Assembly: GCF_007858285.1 (NCBI RefSeq) | Contig: NZ_VFIL01000002.1 | Location: forward strand, 1 to 64,000 | DNA from: Pseudomonas brenneri | Lineage (GTDB): Bacteria > Pseudomonadota > Gammaproteobacteria > Pseudomonadales > Pseudomonadaceae | DNA: 64,000 nt | Direction: 5' to 3' | Shown: one piece after another, positions 47,901-57,165 of the stretch | Layout: each line of letters begins with the position of its first letter | How positions within the stretch are numbered: position 1 is the stretch's first letter | Translations under genes and position numbers: made by a program | The notes under the pieces: model-generated | What the model was told of the DNA's origin: nothing | The model's input: only the letters and a program-made list of their open reading frames with translations | The model's database searches: none

Positions 47901-50732
47901 ATGACCGACTATAAAGCCACGCTAAACCTTCCGGACACCGCCTTCCCAATGAAGGCCGGCCTGCCACAGCGCGAACCGCAGATCCTGCAGCGCTGGGACA
48001 GTATTGGCCTGTACGGAAAGTTGCGCGAGATTGGCAAGGATCGTCCGAAATTCGTCCTGCACGACGGCCCTCCTTATGCCAACGGCACGATTCACATCGG
48101 TCATGCGCTGAACAAGATTCTCAAGGACATGATCATCCGCTCGAAAACCCTTTCGGGCTTCGACGCGCCTTATGTCCCGGGTTGGGACTGCCACGGCCTG
48201 CCGATCGAACACAAGGTCGAAGTGACCCACGGCAAGAACCTGGGTGCCGACAAGACCCGCGAGCTGTGCCGTGCCTACGCCACCGAGCAGATCGAAGGGC
48301 AGAAGTCCGAATTCATCCGCCTGGGTGTGTTGGGCGACTGGGACAACCCGTACAAGACCATGAATTTCAAGAACGAGGCCGGTGAAATCCGTGCCTTGGC
48401 CGAAATCGTCAAGGGCGGCTTCGTGTTCAAGGGCCTCAAGCCCGTGAACTGGTGCTTTGACTGCGGCTCGGCCCTGGCCGAAGCGGAAGTCGAGTACGAA
48501 GACAAGAAGTCCTCGACCATCGACGTCGCGTTCCCGATCGCCGACGACGCCAAGCTGGCCCAGGCGTTCGGCCAGGCGAGCCTGGCCAAGCCAGCTGCCA
48601 TCGTGATCTGGACCACCACCCCATGGACCATTCCGGCCAACCAGGCGCTGAACGTGCACCCGGAATTCACCTACGCCCTGGTGGACGCTGGTGATCGCCT
48701 GCTGGTGCTGGCCGAGGAAATGGTCGAGGCCTGTCTGGCCCGTTACGAGCTGCAGGGTTCGGTGATCGCTACCGCCACCGGCTCCGCGCTGGAACTGATC
48801 AACTTCCGTCACCCGTTCTATGAGCGCCTGTCGCCGGTGTACCTGGCCGACTATGTCGAGCTGGGTTCGGGTACCGGTGTGGTTCACTCCGCGCCGGCCT
48901 ACGGTGTGGACGACTTCGTGACCTGCAAAGCCTATGGCATGGTCAACGATGACATCCTCAACCCGGTGCAGAGCAATGGCGTGTACGCGCCTTCGCTGGA
49001 GTTCTTCGGCGGCCAGTTCATCTTCAAGGCCAACCAGCCGATCATCGACAAATTGACGGAAGTCGGTGCGCTGCTGCACACCGAAACCATCAAGCACAGC
49101 TACATGCACTGCTGGCGCCACAAGACCCCGCTGATCTACCGCGCCACCGCGCAGTGGTTCATCGGCATGGACAAAGAGCCGGTTGCCGGCGAAACCCTGC
49201 GCAAGCGTGCGATCAAGGCCATCGAAGACACCCAGTTCGTCCCGGCCTGGGGCCAGGCGCGCCTGCACTCGATGATCGCCAACCGTCCGGACTGGTGCAT
49301 CTCCCGCCAGCGCAACTGGGGCGTGCCGATCCCGTTCTTCCTGAACAAGGAAAGCGGCGAACTGCACCCACGTACCGTCGAGTTGATGGAAGTGGTGGCC
49401 CAGCGTGTTGAACAGGAAGGCATCGAAGCCTGGTTCAAGCTGGATGCCGCTGAGCTGCTGGGCGACGAAGCGCCGCTGTACGACAAGATCAGCGACACCC
49501 TCGATGTGTGGTTCGACTCCGGTACCACCCACTGGCACGTACTGCGCGGCTCGCACCCGATGGGTCACGAGACCGGCCCGCGTGCCGACCTGTACCTGGA
49601 AGGTTCGGACCAGCACCGTGGCTGGTTCCACTCGTCCCTGCTGACCGGCTGCGCCATCGACGATCACGCCCCGTACCGCGAACTGCTGACCCACGGCTTC
49701 ACCGTCGACGAGAACGGCCGCAAGATGTCCAAGTCCCTGGGCAACGTGATCGCGCCGCAGAAGGTCAATGACACCCTGGGCGCCGATATCATGCGCCTGT
49801 GGGTGGCGTCGACCGACTACTCGGGCGAGATGGCCGTTTCGGAGCAGATCCTGCAGCGTAGCGCCGATGCCTACCGTCGTATCCGCAATACCGCGCGCTT
49901 CATGCTGTCGAACCTGACCGGCTTCAACCCGGCCACCGACATCCTGCCGGCCGAGGAAATGCTCGCCCTGGACCGTTGGGCCGTGGACCGTACCCTGTTG
50001 CTGCAGCGCGAGTTGCAGGAACACTACGGCGAATACCGTTTCTGGAACGTCTACTCGAAGATCCACAACTTCTGCGTGCAGGAGTTGGGTGGCTTCTACC
50101 TCGACATCATCAAGGATCGCCAGTACACCACCGGCGCCGACAGCAAGGCACGCCGTTCGGCGCAGACCGCGCTGTACCACATCACCGAAGCGCTGGTGCG
50201 CTGGATCGCCCCGATCCTGGCCTTCACCGCCGACGAACTGTGGGAATACCTGCCGGGCGAGCGGAACGAGTCCGTGATGCTCAATACCTGGTACGAAGGC
50301 CTGACCGAATTGCCGGCTGACTTCGAACTAGGCCGTGAGTACTGGGAAGGCGTGATGGCCGTCAAGGTCGCGGTGAACAAGGAGCTGGAAGTCCAGCGTG
50401 CGGCCAAGGCCGTGGGTGGCAACCTGCAAGCCGAAGTCACGCTGTTTGCCGAGGAGGGCCTGAGCGCCGACCTGGGCAAGTTGAGCAACGAACTGCGCTT
50501 CGTGCTGATTACTTCCACAGCCAGCCTGGCGCCATTCGCCCAGGCCCCGGCTGATGCGGTCGCTACCGAAGTACCGGGCCTCAAGCTCAAGGTGGTCAAG
50601 TCGGCCTTCGCCAAGTGCGCCCGTTGCTGGCACTGCCGTGAAGACGTCGGCGTGAACCCTGAGCATCCGGAAATCTGCGGTCGTTGCGTCGACAACATTT
50701 CGGGCGCTGGTGAGGTTCGCCACTATGCCTAA
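47901..50732 (+). CDS. ileS: Isoleucyl-tRNA synthetase
   Basis: The 943-residue class I enzyme charges tRNA-Ile. HIGH is at about 65-68, KMSKS at about 608-612 ([10 protein letters not shown]), the CP1 editing domain at about 200-400 with the [14 protein letters not shown] motif, and a C-terminal zinc site of two cysteine pairs (CARCWHC and CGRC). The zinc site and length indicate the ordinary bacterial IleS1 type, which is mupirocin-sensitive, and not the eukaryote-like IleS2. The stop overlaps the lspA start by eight bases. Confidence 0.98.
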   Translation: MTDYKATLNLPDTAFPMKAGLPQREPQILQRWDSIGLYGKLREIGKDRPKFVLHDGPPYANGTIHIGHALNKILKDMIIRSKTLSGFDAPYVPGWDCHGLPIEHKVEVTHGKNLGADKTRELCRAYATEQIEGQKSEFIRLGVLGDWDNPYKTMNFKNEAGEIRALAEIVKGGFVFKGLKPVNWCFDCGSALAEAEVEYEDKKSSTIDVAFPIADDAKLAQAFGQASLAKPAAIVIWTTTPWTIPANQALNVHPEFTYALVDAGDRLLVLAEEMVEACLARYELQGSVIATATGSALELINFRHPFYERLSPVYLADYVELGSGTGVVHSAPAYGVDDFVTCKAYGMVNDDILNPVQSNGVYAPSLEFFGGQFIFKANQPIIDKLTEVGALLHTETIKHSYMHCWRHKTPLIYRATAQWFIGMDKEPVAGETLRKRAIKAIEDTQFVPAWGQARLHSMIANRPDWCISRQRNWGVPIPFFLNKESGELHPRTVELMEVVAQRVEQEGIEAWFKLDAAELLGDEAPLYDKISDTLDVWFDSGTTHWHVLRGSHPMGHETGPRADLYLEGSDQHRGWFHSSLLTGCAIDDHAPYRELLTHGFTVDENGRKMSKSLGNVIAPQKVNDTLGADIMRLWVASTDYSGEMAVSEQILQRSADAYRRIRNTARFMLSNLTGFNPATDILPAEEMLALDRWAVDRTLLLQRELQEHYGEYRFWNVYSKIHNFCVQELGGFYLDIIKDRQYTTGADSKARRSAQTALYHITEALVRWIAPILAFTADELWEYLPGERNESVMLNTWYEGLTELPADFELGREYWEGVMAVKVAVNKELEVQRAAKAVGGNLQAEVTLFAEEGLSADLGKLSNELRFVLITSTASLAPFAQAPADAVATEVPGLKLKVVKSAFAKCARCWHCREDVGVNPEHPEICGRCVDNISGAGEVRHYA

Positions 50733-51234
50733 CGCCAGCCGTTTCGGACGTCTGGGCTGGCTCGTCCTGAGCTTGCTGGTCCTGGTCATCGACCAGGTCA
50801 GCAAGGCTCACTTCGAGGGCACCCTGGAAATGTTCCAGCAGATCGTGGTGATTCCTGACTACTTCAGCTGGACCCTGGCCTACAACACCGGCGCTGCATT
50901 CAGCTTCCTGGCTGACAGCGGTGGTTGGCAGCGTTGGCTGTTCGCCCTGATCGCGGTGGTGGTCAGTGCGGTGCTGGTGGTCTGGCTCAAGCGCCTGGGC
51001 CGCAATGACACCTGGCTGGCTATCGCCCTGGCGTTGGTGCTGGGCGGTGCCTTGGGCAACCTGTACGACCGCATCGCCCTGGGCCATGTGATCGACTTCA
51101 TTCTGGTGCATTGGCAGAACCGCTATTATTTCCCTGCGTTCAACTTTGCCGATAGCGCCATCTGTGTTGGCGCTGTCATGCTGGCGCTGGATATGTTCAA
51201 GGGCAACAAACCCGGAGAGACCGTAAATGACTGA
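50725..51234 (+). CDS. lspA: Lipoprotein signal peptidase (signal peptidase II)
   Basis: LspA cleaves prolipoproteins just before the lipidated cysteine. The 169-residue membrane protein has four spans. The catalytic aspartates lie in [15 protein letters not shown] and [11 protein letters not shown], and [11 protein letters not shown] is the conserved first-loop motif. The ATG at 50725 overlaps the end of ileS by eight bases; the end of lspA overlaps fkpB by eight bases. At least three lipoproteins encoded in this window (BamD and two unknowns) are its likely substrates. Confidence 0.96.
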   Translation: MPNASRFGRLGWLVLSLLVLVIDQVSKAHFEGTLEMFQQIVVIPDYFSWTLAYNTGAAFSFLADSGGWQRWLFALIAVVVSAVLVVWLKRLGRNDTWLAIALALVLGGALGNLYDRIALGHVIDFILVHWQNRYYFPAFNFADSAICVGAVMLALDMFKGNKPGETVND

Positions 51235-51679
51235 ACAAGTATTGGCCGAACAACGCATTGGCCAGAACACGGAAGTCACCTTGCATTTTGCATTGCGCCT
51301 GGAGAACGGCGACACGGTCGACAGCACGTTCGACAAGGCCCCGGCGACCTTCAAGGTCGGCGACGGTAACCTGTTGCCGGGCTTCGAGGCTGCGTTGTTC
51401 GGTTTCAAGGCCGGCGACAAGCGCACCCTGCAGATCCTCCCGGAAAACGCCTTTGGCCAGCCCAACCCGCAAAACGTACAGATCATCCCGCGTTCGCAGT
51501 TCCAGGATATGGAACTGTCGGAAGGCTTGCTGGTGATCTTCAATGATGCGGCGAATACCGAGCTGCCCGGCGTGGTAAAAACCTTCGATGACACTCAAGT
51601 GACCATCGATTTCAACCACCCGCTGGCCGGCAAGACCTTGACCTTTGATGTTGAAATCTTCGACGTTAAAGCGCTCTAA
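51227..51679 (+). CDS. fkpB: FKBP-type peptidyl-prolyl isomerase FkpB (SlpA type)
   Basis: The 150-residue protein has an FKBP domain with an inserted IF/flap region (the SlpA/SlyD topology): VTLHFALRLENGDTVDSTFDKAPATFKVG, LLPGFEAALFGFKAGDKRTL and VIFNDAANTELPGVV. Unlike SlyD it has no histidine-rich metal-binding tail. GGAGAG within the lspA end serves as its ribosome site, and the two reading frames overlap. It belongs to the conserved ileS-lspA-fkpB-ispH operon. A chaperone role in the cytoplasm is likely. Confidence 0.94.
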   Translation: MTEQVLAEQRIGQNTEVTLHFALRLENGDTVDSTFDKAPATFKVGDGNLLPGFEAALFGFKAGDKRTLQILPENAFGQPNPQNVQIIPRSQFQDMELSEGLLVIFNDAANTELPGVVKTFDDTQVTIDFNHPLAGKTLTFDVEIFDVKAL

Positions 51680-51696
51680 CTGACGATTCCGGCCTA

Positions 51697-51797
51697 CTGT
51701 AGGAGCGAGCTTGCTCGCGAAGGTCTTCACCGATAATGCTGACATCCTGAATGATCGCGGTGTCTGTGAAATTTTCGCGAGCAAGCTCGCTCCTACA
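51697..51797. repeat. REPIN between fkpB and ispH
   Basis: The arms ctgtaggagcgagcttgctc and gagcaagctcgctcctaca have a more divergent spacer (gataatgctgacatcctgaa). It separates fkpB from ispH inside an otherwise overlapping operon, so ispH mRNA may be partly uncoupled. Confidence 0.92.
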
Positions 51798-51818
51798 TGG
51801 CAAGACACGAGGCACAGC

Positions 51819-52766
51819 ATGCAAATCAAACTCGCCAACCCCCGTGGCTTCTGCGCTGGTGTGGACCGGGCGATCGAAATCGTCAATCGCGCCCTGGAAG
51901 TCTTCGGGCCGCCGATCTATGTGCGTCATGAAGTGGTCCACAACAAGTTCGTGGTCGAAGACCTGCGAGCTCGCGGCGCGATTTTTGTCGAAGAGCTGGA
52001 TCAGGTACCAGATGACGTTATCGTCATTTTCAGCGCCCATGGTGTTTCCCAGGCTGTACGCACAGAAGCAGCAGGCCGGGGCCTGAAAGTGTTCGACGCG
52101 ACTTGCCCGCTGGTGACCAAGGTGCATATCGAGGTGGCGCGCTACAGCCGCGACGGCCGTGAGTGCATCCTGATCGGCCATGCCGGCCACCCGGAAGTCG
52201 AAGGCACCATGGGCCAGTACGACGCCAGCAATGGCGGCGCGATCTACTTGGTGGAAGACGAAAAAGACGTCGCCGAGTTGCAAGTGCATAACCCTGAAAA
52301 GTTGGCATTCGTGACCCAGACCACCTTGTCTATGGATGACACCAGCCGTGTCATCGACGCCCTGCGTACCCGTTTCCCCGCCATTGGTGGGCCACGCAAG
52401 GACGACATCTGCTACGCCACGCAAAACCGCCAGGATGCCGTCAAGCAACTGGCCGACGAATGTGACGTGGTGCTGGTTGTGGGGAGCCCCAACAGCTCCA
52501 ACTCCAATCGTCTGCGTGAACTGGCTGAACGCATGGCCACCCCGGCGTACCTGATCGATGGTGCCGAAGACTTGCAGCGCAGCTGGTTCGACGGTATCGA
52601 GCGTATCGGTATCACGGCAGGCGCCTCGGCGCCGGAAGTCCTGGTGCGGGGCGTGATCCAGCAGTTGCAGGCGTGGGGCGCCACAGGTGCCGACGAGTTG
52701 GCAGGGCGTGAAGAAAACATCACTTTTTCCATGCCCAAGGAGCTGCGGGTTCGTTCGCTGCTCTGA
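51819..52766 (+). CDS. ispH: 4-hydroxy-3-methylbut-2-enyl diphosphate reductase IspH
   Basis: IspH catalyses the last step of the MEP pathway, making IPP and DMAPP, which feed IspB encoded elsewhere in this window. The ATG at 51819 has ACGAGG upstream and gives 315 residues; the open frame before it translates a REPIN. The iron-sulphur cysteines are C12 (GFCAG), C96 (DATCPLVTK) and the one in [19 protein letters not shown] and the E126-type motif are present. Its last 47 bases overlap the 3' end of the convergent pseudopilin gene. Confidence 0.96.
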   Translation: MQIKLANPRGFCAGVDRAIEIVNRALEVFGPPIYVRHEVVHNKFVVEDLRARGAIFVEELDQVPDDVIVIFSAHGVSQAVRTEAAGRGLKVFDATCPLVTKVHIEVARYSRDGRECILIGHAGHPEVEGTMGQYDASNGGAIYLVEDEKDVAELQVHNPEKLAFVTQTTLSMDDTSRVIDALRTRFPAIGGPRKDDICYATQNRQDAVKQLADECDVVLVVGSPNSSNSNRLRELAERMATPAYLIDGAEDLQRSWFDGIERIGITAGASAPEVLVRGVIQQLQAWGATGADELAGREENITFSMPKELRVRSLL

Positions 52767-53298
52767 GCCCCAGTTCATCGTACCCCCGGCACAAGGCCTG
52801 CTCGGTCTTGTCGCTGCGCAGGCTGATACGACCGGTGGGCGCCAGCACCACCTGATGCAGGCTCAACGGCTGGTCCGTTGAGCACACATGCACAGTGCCG
52901 GCGCGAAACCCTCCCGCAGCCAGCAGGGGTTCGCCCAACCCGCTGAAGTGAATCTGCGTGCGCACCGGGGTATTGCCGATGATGGGGATCCGTCCATTGT
53001 CCTGGCGCTCCAGCAATACCGGGTTGTCGTCGTCCAGATGGCCGCGCCCATTCATGTCCACCACCACCTTCCAGCCTCGGCTCCAGTCATCATCCCGTGC
53101 ATGGATGATCACCGTTCGATTGCGTGCAATGGCCTGGGTGCGGGCGTAGCGCAGGCCGGACGCCAGGGTCTGCGCCGCGCTCAGTCGTGTTTGTGAGTCC
53201 AGCAGGCTCTTGAAACTGGGTACTGCCAGTTGTGCCAGGATGCCGCTGAAGATCAATCCGAACAGCAACTCGATCAATGTGAAACCGCGTTGTTTCAT
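52720..53298 (-). CDS. GspH/FimT-family type IV pseudopilin
   Basis: The 192-residue prepilin starts [29 protein letters not shown], with a five-residue leader cleaved by PilD and glutamate at +5. It has a GspH/FimT globular domain with four cysteines (VHVCST, ALCRGY and others) towards the end. The start at 53298 has GGAGGG seven bases upstream. It corresponds to FimT/FimU, the minor pilin that primes the pilus tip, but it is in the opposite direction to pilV, unlike the collinear fimT-fimU-pilV order in P. aeruginosa. I cannot tell FimT from FimU reliably. Confidence 0.85.
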   Translation of the reverse strand: MKQRGFTLIELLFGLIFSGILAQLAVPSFKSLLDSQTRLSAAQTLASGLRYARTQAIARNRTVIIHARDDDWSRGWKVVVDMNGRGHLDDDNPVLLERQDNGRIPIIGNTPVRTQIHFSGLGEPLLAAGGFRAGTVHVCSTDQPLSLHQVVLAPTGRISLRSDKTEQALCRGYDELGLRAANEPAAPWAWKK

Positions 53299-53495
53299 AC
53301 CTCGTCCCTCCATGGACAGTTCATTGGGCTGTGGCTGTACTAGTTATAGCGGTGGTCTACGTCCGTGCAGTGATGGCCTTCCTGTCCAAAGTATTTCCCT
53401 TTATTCCTAGGGGCGGCGCGGCTGCGAGTGTGGCGCTAGTCTTGGGCAACACACGGCTATTTCGGCCGTTTCGATGACCCTCGACAAGGATGACG

Positions 53496-53987
53496 ATGGC
53501 TATGCGCGCTTGCCCGGCAACGTCTTGTGCCCCCTCTGGTGCCACCCGGCAGGTCGGCATGAGCCTGATCGAAGTGCTGGTCTCGCTGCTGATTCTCGGC
53601 GTTGGCCTGCTTGGGGTCGGGCTGATCCAGTTGAATGTGCTCAAGTACACCGACAGCTCCAGGATGATCAGCCAGGCGAGTTTCATTGCCTATGACATGC
53701 TCGACCGGATCCGCGCCAATGCCGGTGCCGACTACGCCTGGGAGAGCGGCGATGTTGCGCTCACCACCACCGTGGCCGCGAGTGTCCGGGATCTGGATTT
53801 GCACGACTTCGAGGCCAATATCAGTCACTTTGCCGGCGATACCGCCAAAGGATCGATTGCGATCAATCAGCGTGAAGTCACCATCAGTATCAGTTGGGAT
53901 GATTCGCGCGCAGCCAATGCTGGTAATACCCGTGAAACATTCACCCTGACCAGTCGTGTCGCGGTTGACCCGAGGCCTGCGCGATGA
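53496..53987 (+). CDS. pilV: Type IV pilus minor pilin PilV
   Basis: The 163-residue prepilin has the cleavage site QVG|MSLIEVLVSLLILGVGLLGVG with E5; the leader is long (about 21 residues) if ATG 53496 is used (AAGGA upstream). ATG 53502 would shorten it by two. After the hydrophobic helix, DSSRMISQASFIAYDMLDRIRANAGAD is typical of PilV. It begins the cluster pilV-pilW-pilX-pilE. The stop overlaps pilW by four bases. Confidence 0.87.
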   Translation: MAMRACPATSCAPSGATRQVGMSLIEVLVSLLILGVGLLGVGLIQLNVLKYTDSSRMISQASFIAYDMLDRIRANAGADYAWESGDVALTTTVAASVRDLDLHDFEANISHFAGDTAKGSIAINQREVTISISWDDSRAANAGNTRETFTLTSRVAVDPRPAR

Positions 53988-54691
53988 GGCGCTCCAGTAC
54001 GGGGTTTGGGCTGGTCGAAGTATTGCTGGCGGCGAGCTTGGGGCTGATCGTGGTCCTGGCGGCCGTCCAGATAACATTGGCGGCGCAAAGCACCGCTGCC
54101 AGCCAGCACGCGTCGGCGTTATTGCAGGATGAGGGTCGATTTGTCCTGGGCAAGATGATCCAGGAGATTCGTCTGGCGGGGATGTTCGGTTGCCTGTCCC
54201 TGCCTTTGATTGCTCAGGCGCCTGCTGACTTTTCCAGGCCGGTCAGCGTGGTGGTCAATGGTGCCTCAACCAGCTTGACACTGGTTACCAGCGATGTCGG
54301 TAGCCCGGGCAGTCGGCCAGACTGGACGGTGCTCAGCAATTGTGTCGACAGCGCCCAGGCCTATTCGGGGCTGCCACCCAAGCCAGGGGCCGGGCAGATC
54401 GCTTTTCCCGTACGCAAACTGACCTACAGCTTTGAGTCGGGGCAACTGAAACTAAGCACTCCGGCATCCCCCGCCAAGGCAGTGCTGGTGGATAACGTGG
54501 GGGCGTTCGAGTTGAGCTTCGGGGTGGCTAGCCAGCCTGGCTCCAGTGTCGTGACCCGGTATGACAGCGATCCCGATGATGACTTGCTGATCCGCAGTGT
54601 GCGTGTGGTGTTGACGCTCCGCGATCCGGCAGGCCGCGTGCGGGACCAGGTCTATAGCGCTGTCGCTGCCGTGCGTAATCGTCTTGAATAG
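53984..54691 (+). CDS. pilW: Type IV pilus minor pilin PilW
   Basis: The 235-residue prepilin has the leader MRRSSTG| then FGLVEVLLAASLGLIVVLAAVQI, with glutamate at +5. The following LLQDEGRFVLGKMIQEIRLAGMFGC is the PilW hallmark (long helix with RFAL/EIRxAGxxGC). It forms part of the minor pilin complex with PilV, PilX and FimU that starts pilus assembly. It overlaps pilV by four bases, ATGA. Its end overlaps the TTG start proposed for pilX. Confidence 0.9.
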   Translation: MRRSSTGFGLVEVLLAASLGLIVVLAAVQITLAAQSTAASQHASALLQDEGRFVLGKMIQEIRLAGMFGCLSLPLIAQAPADFSRPVSVVVNGASTSLTLVTSDVGSPGSRPDWTVLSNCVDSAQAYSGLPPKPGAGQIAFPVRKLTYSFESGQLKLSTPASPAKAVLVDNVGAFELSFGVASQPGSSVVTRYDSDPDDDLLIRSVRVVLTLRDPAGRVRDQVYSAVAAVRNRLE

Positions 54692-55223
54692 CGCGCTCCG
54701 GATATCGGCCCCCAGACAGCGTGGCATGGTGCTGTTGATCAGCCTGGTGTTGCTGCTGTTGTTGATGGTTCTCGGGCTGTCATCGATGCAGGGCGCAACG
54801 TCGCAGGAACAGCTCGTTGGCAGCCTCCGGCATCGCAACCAATCGTTTCAGGCTGCCGAAAGCGGACTCAGGCGCGGTGAGTCGGCTGTGCAGGCGCAAG
54901 GATTCGGTTTGCCGCCCTGTCAGTCACTTGTCACCTGCGCACCGCCGAAAGAGGCGTATGTCATCAGCCGGCCGGGCGTCGATCCGGTCTCGGCCGTTAC
55001 CTGGGTCGGTATGAAGGCGGGTATTTATGGCATTCAAAACCTGGGCGTCGGTATCGGATTGGCGCATTTGCCGCCCGACACCCCGGCGACTTTGTATCGG
55101 GTCACGGCAGTGGGAATCAGCGGCCAGTCGCGCAGCGTTCTGGAGAGCGTCTATGCACGGGTAGCCTCGGCTGATGACGCCGGTGAGCGATTTCGACGAA
55201 TTCTATGGCGACAACTTCAGTAG
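54684..55223 (+). CDS. pilX: Type IV pilus minor pilin PilX
   Basis: The 179-residue protein has leader …PRQRG| then MVLLISLVLLLLLMVLGLSSMQGAT. It lacks the +5 glutamate, as do PilX/GspK-type tip pilins generally. The helix continues QEQLVGSLRHRNQSFQAAESGLRRGE, a PilX_N motif. A start at TTG 54684 (overlapping pilW by eight bases) keeps the basic leader; the first ATG, at 54726, would remove it. In P. aeruginosa the next gene is pilY1; here it is pilE, directly. Confidence 0.83.
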   Translation: MNSALRISAPRQRGMVLLISLVLLLLLMVLGLSSMQGATSQEQLVGSLRHRNQSFQAAESGLRRGESAVQAQGFGLPPCQSLVTCAPPKEAYVISRPGVDPVSAVTWVGMKAGIYGIQNLGVGIGLAHLPPDTPATLYRVTAVGISGQSRSVLESVYARVASADDAGERFRRILWRQLQ

Positions 55224-55235
55224 GTGGACATCGCG

Positions 55236-55634
55236 ATGAGCGGCAACTGCAAAGGATTCACCTTGATCGAATTACTGATCGCACTGGCGGTTATTGCCAC
55301 ATTGGCCGCGGTGATTTATCCGGGGTACACCGCCCATGTGAAAAAAGCCTATCGCACGGAAATTGTCGGGCTGCTCACGGAGCAAGCCCAGCATCTGGAG
55401 CGCTATTACGTGAGAAATGGCACTTTTATTGATGCAAGCGGCGTCAGCACCGGCAATGATCGCTATAGAATCACGGTGATTCTGAATCCCCAGGATTTCA
55501 CGCTAACCGCGACGCCCTTTGCCGTCGCGATGCTGGGTGATCCTTGTGGTGGGTTCAGTTTGACCAGCACTGGCGCACGGGCTAATCCCGGCGCTGTGCC
55601 CGGCACGACGCGTCAGGAATGCTGGGGGCGCTGA
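55236..55634 (+). CDS. pilE: Type IV pilus minor pilin PilE
   Basis: The 132-residue prepilin is [37 protein letters not shown] with E5; the PGY segment and TEIVGLLTEQAQHLERYYVRNGTF are typical of PilE. The C-terminal pair of cysteines (GDPCGG, QECWGR) forms the D-region disulfide. AGGTGG supports ATG 55236. pilX ends only 12 bases before, leaving no room for pilY1 and pilY2. The frame is open back to GTG 55224, which I reject because it would lengthen the leader. Confidence 0.9.
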   Translation: MSGNCKGFTLIELLIALAVIATLAAVIYPGYTAHVKKAYRTEIVGLLTEQAQHLERYYVRNGTFIDASGVSTGNDRYRITVILNPQDFTLTATPFAVAMLGDPCGGFSLTSTGARANPGAVPGTTRQECWGR

Positions 55635-55676
55635 GGCTGGTGGGCACTCCTTTCTTTTTATGGGCTGAATGGAACA

Positions 55677-56777
55677 ATGACCAAGCAACAGCAAGTCGTG
55701 GTTGTGGGTGGTGGTGTTATCGGGCTGTTGACGGCGTTCAACCTGGCAACTCAAGGGCGGGCGGTGGTCGTTCTGGACCGTTCGTCGTTTGGGCAGGAGT
55801 CCTCCTGGGCCGGTGGCGGGATTGTTTCGCCGTTATATCCATGGCGCTACAGCCCGGCAGTCACGGCGCTGGCGCACTGGTCCCAGGATTTCTACCCACA
55901 GTTGGCCCAGCGTCTGTTTGCGGCCACGGGTGTGGACCCTGAGGTTCATACCACGGGCCTGTATTGGCTGGATCTGGACGATGAAGCCGATGCCCTGGCC
56001 TGGGCCGTTCAGGAAGGCCGGCCATTGAGCAAGGTGGATGTTTCGGCCGCCCGTGACGCGGTGCCGGTGCTGGGTGCTGGGTTTGCACAGGCTATCTATA
56101 TGGCGGACGTGGCCAACGTGCGCAATCCGCGCCTGGTCAAATCCCTCAAGGCTGCGTTGTTGGCGTTGCCCGGCGTAACCCTGCATGAGCATTGCGCGGT
56201 ACAGGGCTTTATCCAGGAGGGCGGCAGCATCGTCGGGGTCAATACGGAGCAGGGTGAGGTGCGGGGCGACGAGGTCGTTCTCGCGGCCGGTGCCTGGAGT
56301 GGCGAGTTGCTTGGCAGCCTGGGTCTGACGTTGCCGGTGGAGCCGGTCAAGGGCCAGATGATTTTGTACAAGTGTGCTGCGGACTTTCTGTCCTGCATGG
56401 TTCTGGCGAAGGGGCGCTATGCGATCCCGCGTCGGGATGGGCATATCCTGGTTGGCAGTACGCTGGAGCATGAGGGTTTCGACAAGACGCCGACCGAGCC
56501 GGCCCTGGAAAGCCTCAAGGCCTCGGCGGTGGAATTGATTCCAGCGCTGGCGGATGCCGAAGTGGTGGGGCATTGGGCCGGTTTACGGCCTGGGTCGCCA
56601 GAGGGCATCCCGTACATTGGCAAGGTGCCAGGGTTTAAAGGTCTGTGGCTCAACTGTGGGCACTACCGCAACGGGCTGGTATTGGCGCCTGCGTCTTGTC
56701 AGTTGTTTGCTGACTTGCTGTTGGGGCACGAGCCGGTGATTGACCCCGCCCCCTATGCACCCGCTGGTCGGATATAA
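55677..56777 (+). CDS. thiO: Glycine oxidase ThiO (FAD-dependent)
   Basis: ThiO oxidises glycine to the iminoacetate used in thiazole synthesis for thiamine. The 366-residue protein has an N-terminal FAD Rossmann motif VVVVGGGVIGLLTAFNLA, SSWAGGGIVSPLYPWRY and a C-terminal DAO fold with GHWAGLRPGSPEGIPYIGK and CGHYRNGLVLAP, the ThiO-type GHxRNG signature. It lies after the minor pilins as in P. aeruginosa. Other D-amino-acid oxidase family members are possible but the C-terminal motif favours ThiO. Confidence 0.9.
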   Translation: MTKQQQVVVVGGGVIGLLTAFNLATQGRAVVVLDRSSFGQESSWAGGGIVSPLYPWRYSPAVTALAHWSQDFYPQLAQRLFAATGVDPEVHTTGLYWLDLDDEADALAWAVQEGRPLSKVDVSAARDAVPVLGAGFAQAIYMADVANVRNPRLVKSLKAALLALPGVTLHEHCAVQGFIQEGGSIVGVNTEQGEVRGDEVVLAAGAWSGELLGSLGLTLPVEPVKGQMILYKCAADFLSCMVLAKGRYAIPRRDGHILVGSTLEHEGFDKTPTEPALESLKASAVELIPALADAEVVGHWAGLRPGSPEGIPYIGKVPGFKGLWLNCGHYRNGLVLAPASCQLFADLLLGHEPVIDPAPYAPAGRI

Positions 56778-56804
56778 GCTTGGGTGCCTGCAGGTCCAGG
56801 GTTT

Positions 56805-57038
56805 TCAGCGTTCGATAGATTTCGGTCCCTGCTCCAGGTGCGCCTGGGTGCAGTACCACTCCTGCTGCTGGTTCAACGCCCGGTCCTGAGGTAAATGTAC
56901 GCCACAGTGGGCACAGCGAACCATGGGCGCAGCGCCTTGTTCGCGGGGCTGTTGCTGCGTTGAAGCGGGGCGCTTGAACTTGCGCCAGAACCATACCGCA
57001 GCAGCAATCAGGGCAATCCAGAACAGTAAACGAACCAT
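56805..57038 (-). CDS. PP0621-family small protein
   Basis: The 77-residue protein has one N-terminal membrane span (MVRLLFWIALIAAAVWFWRKF) and a cytoplasmic zinc-ribbon-like region with CAHCGVHLP and a third cysteine in WYCTQAH. The family is conserved in beta- and gammaproteobacteria with no known function. It lies convergent to thiO with 28 bases between stops, upstream of the bamD 3' region. Confidence 0.85.
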   Translation of the reverse strand: MVRLLFWIALIAAAVWFWRKFKRPASTQQQPREQGAAPMVRCAHCGVHLPQDRALNQQQEWYCTQAHLEQGPKSIER

Positions 57039-57118
57039 GGCAGGCAGCTTCTCGACAGGGAATCCGGCAGTTTAGCCAAGGATGTTAACGGCGCACAGGG
57101 TAATAAAGTCGCGCCATG

Positions 57119-57145
57119 AAAAAAGGAGCCCCCGAGGGACTCCTT
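57119..57145 (-). terminator. Terminator of bamD
   Basis: On the minus strand, AAGGAGTCCCTCGGGGGCTC continues CTT and is followed by TTTT. The hairpin lies 21 bases after the bamD stop. Confidence 0.9.
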
Positions 57146-57165
57146 CTTGTGTGGCCAGACTGGTG

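Noticed and set aside
47922..50180. Minus-strand open frame of 752 codons inside ileS
   Set aside because: It is antisense to a fully conserved ileS; its length results from high GC at third positions, and the predicted protein is low-complexity without motifs.
51711..51818. Upstream extension of ispH
   Set aside because: The extra 36 codons lie in a REPIN; the family N-terminus [14 protein letters not shown] begins at 51819.
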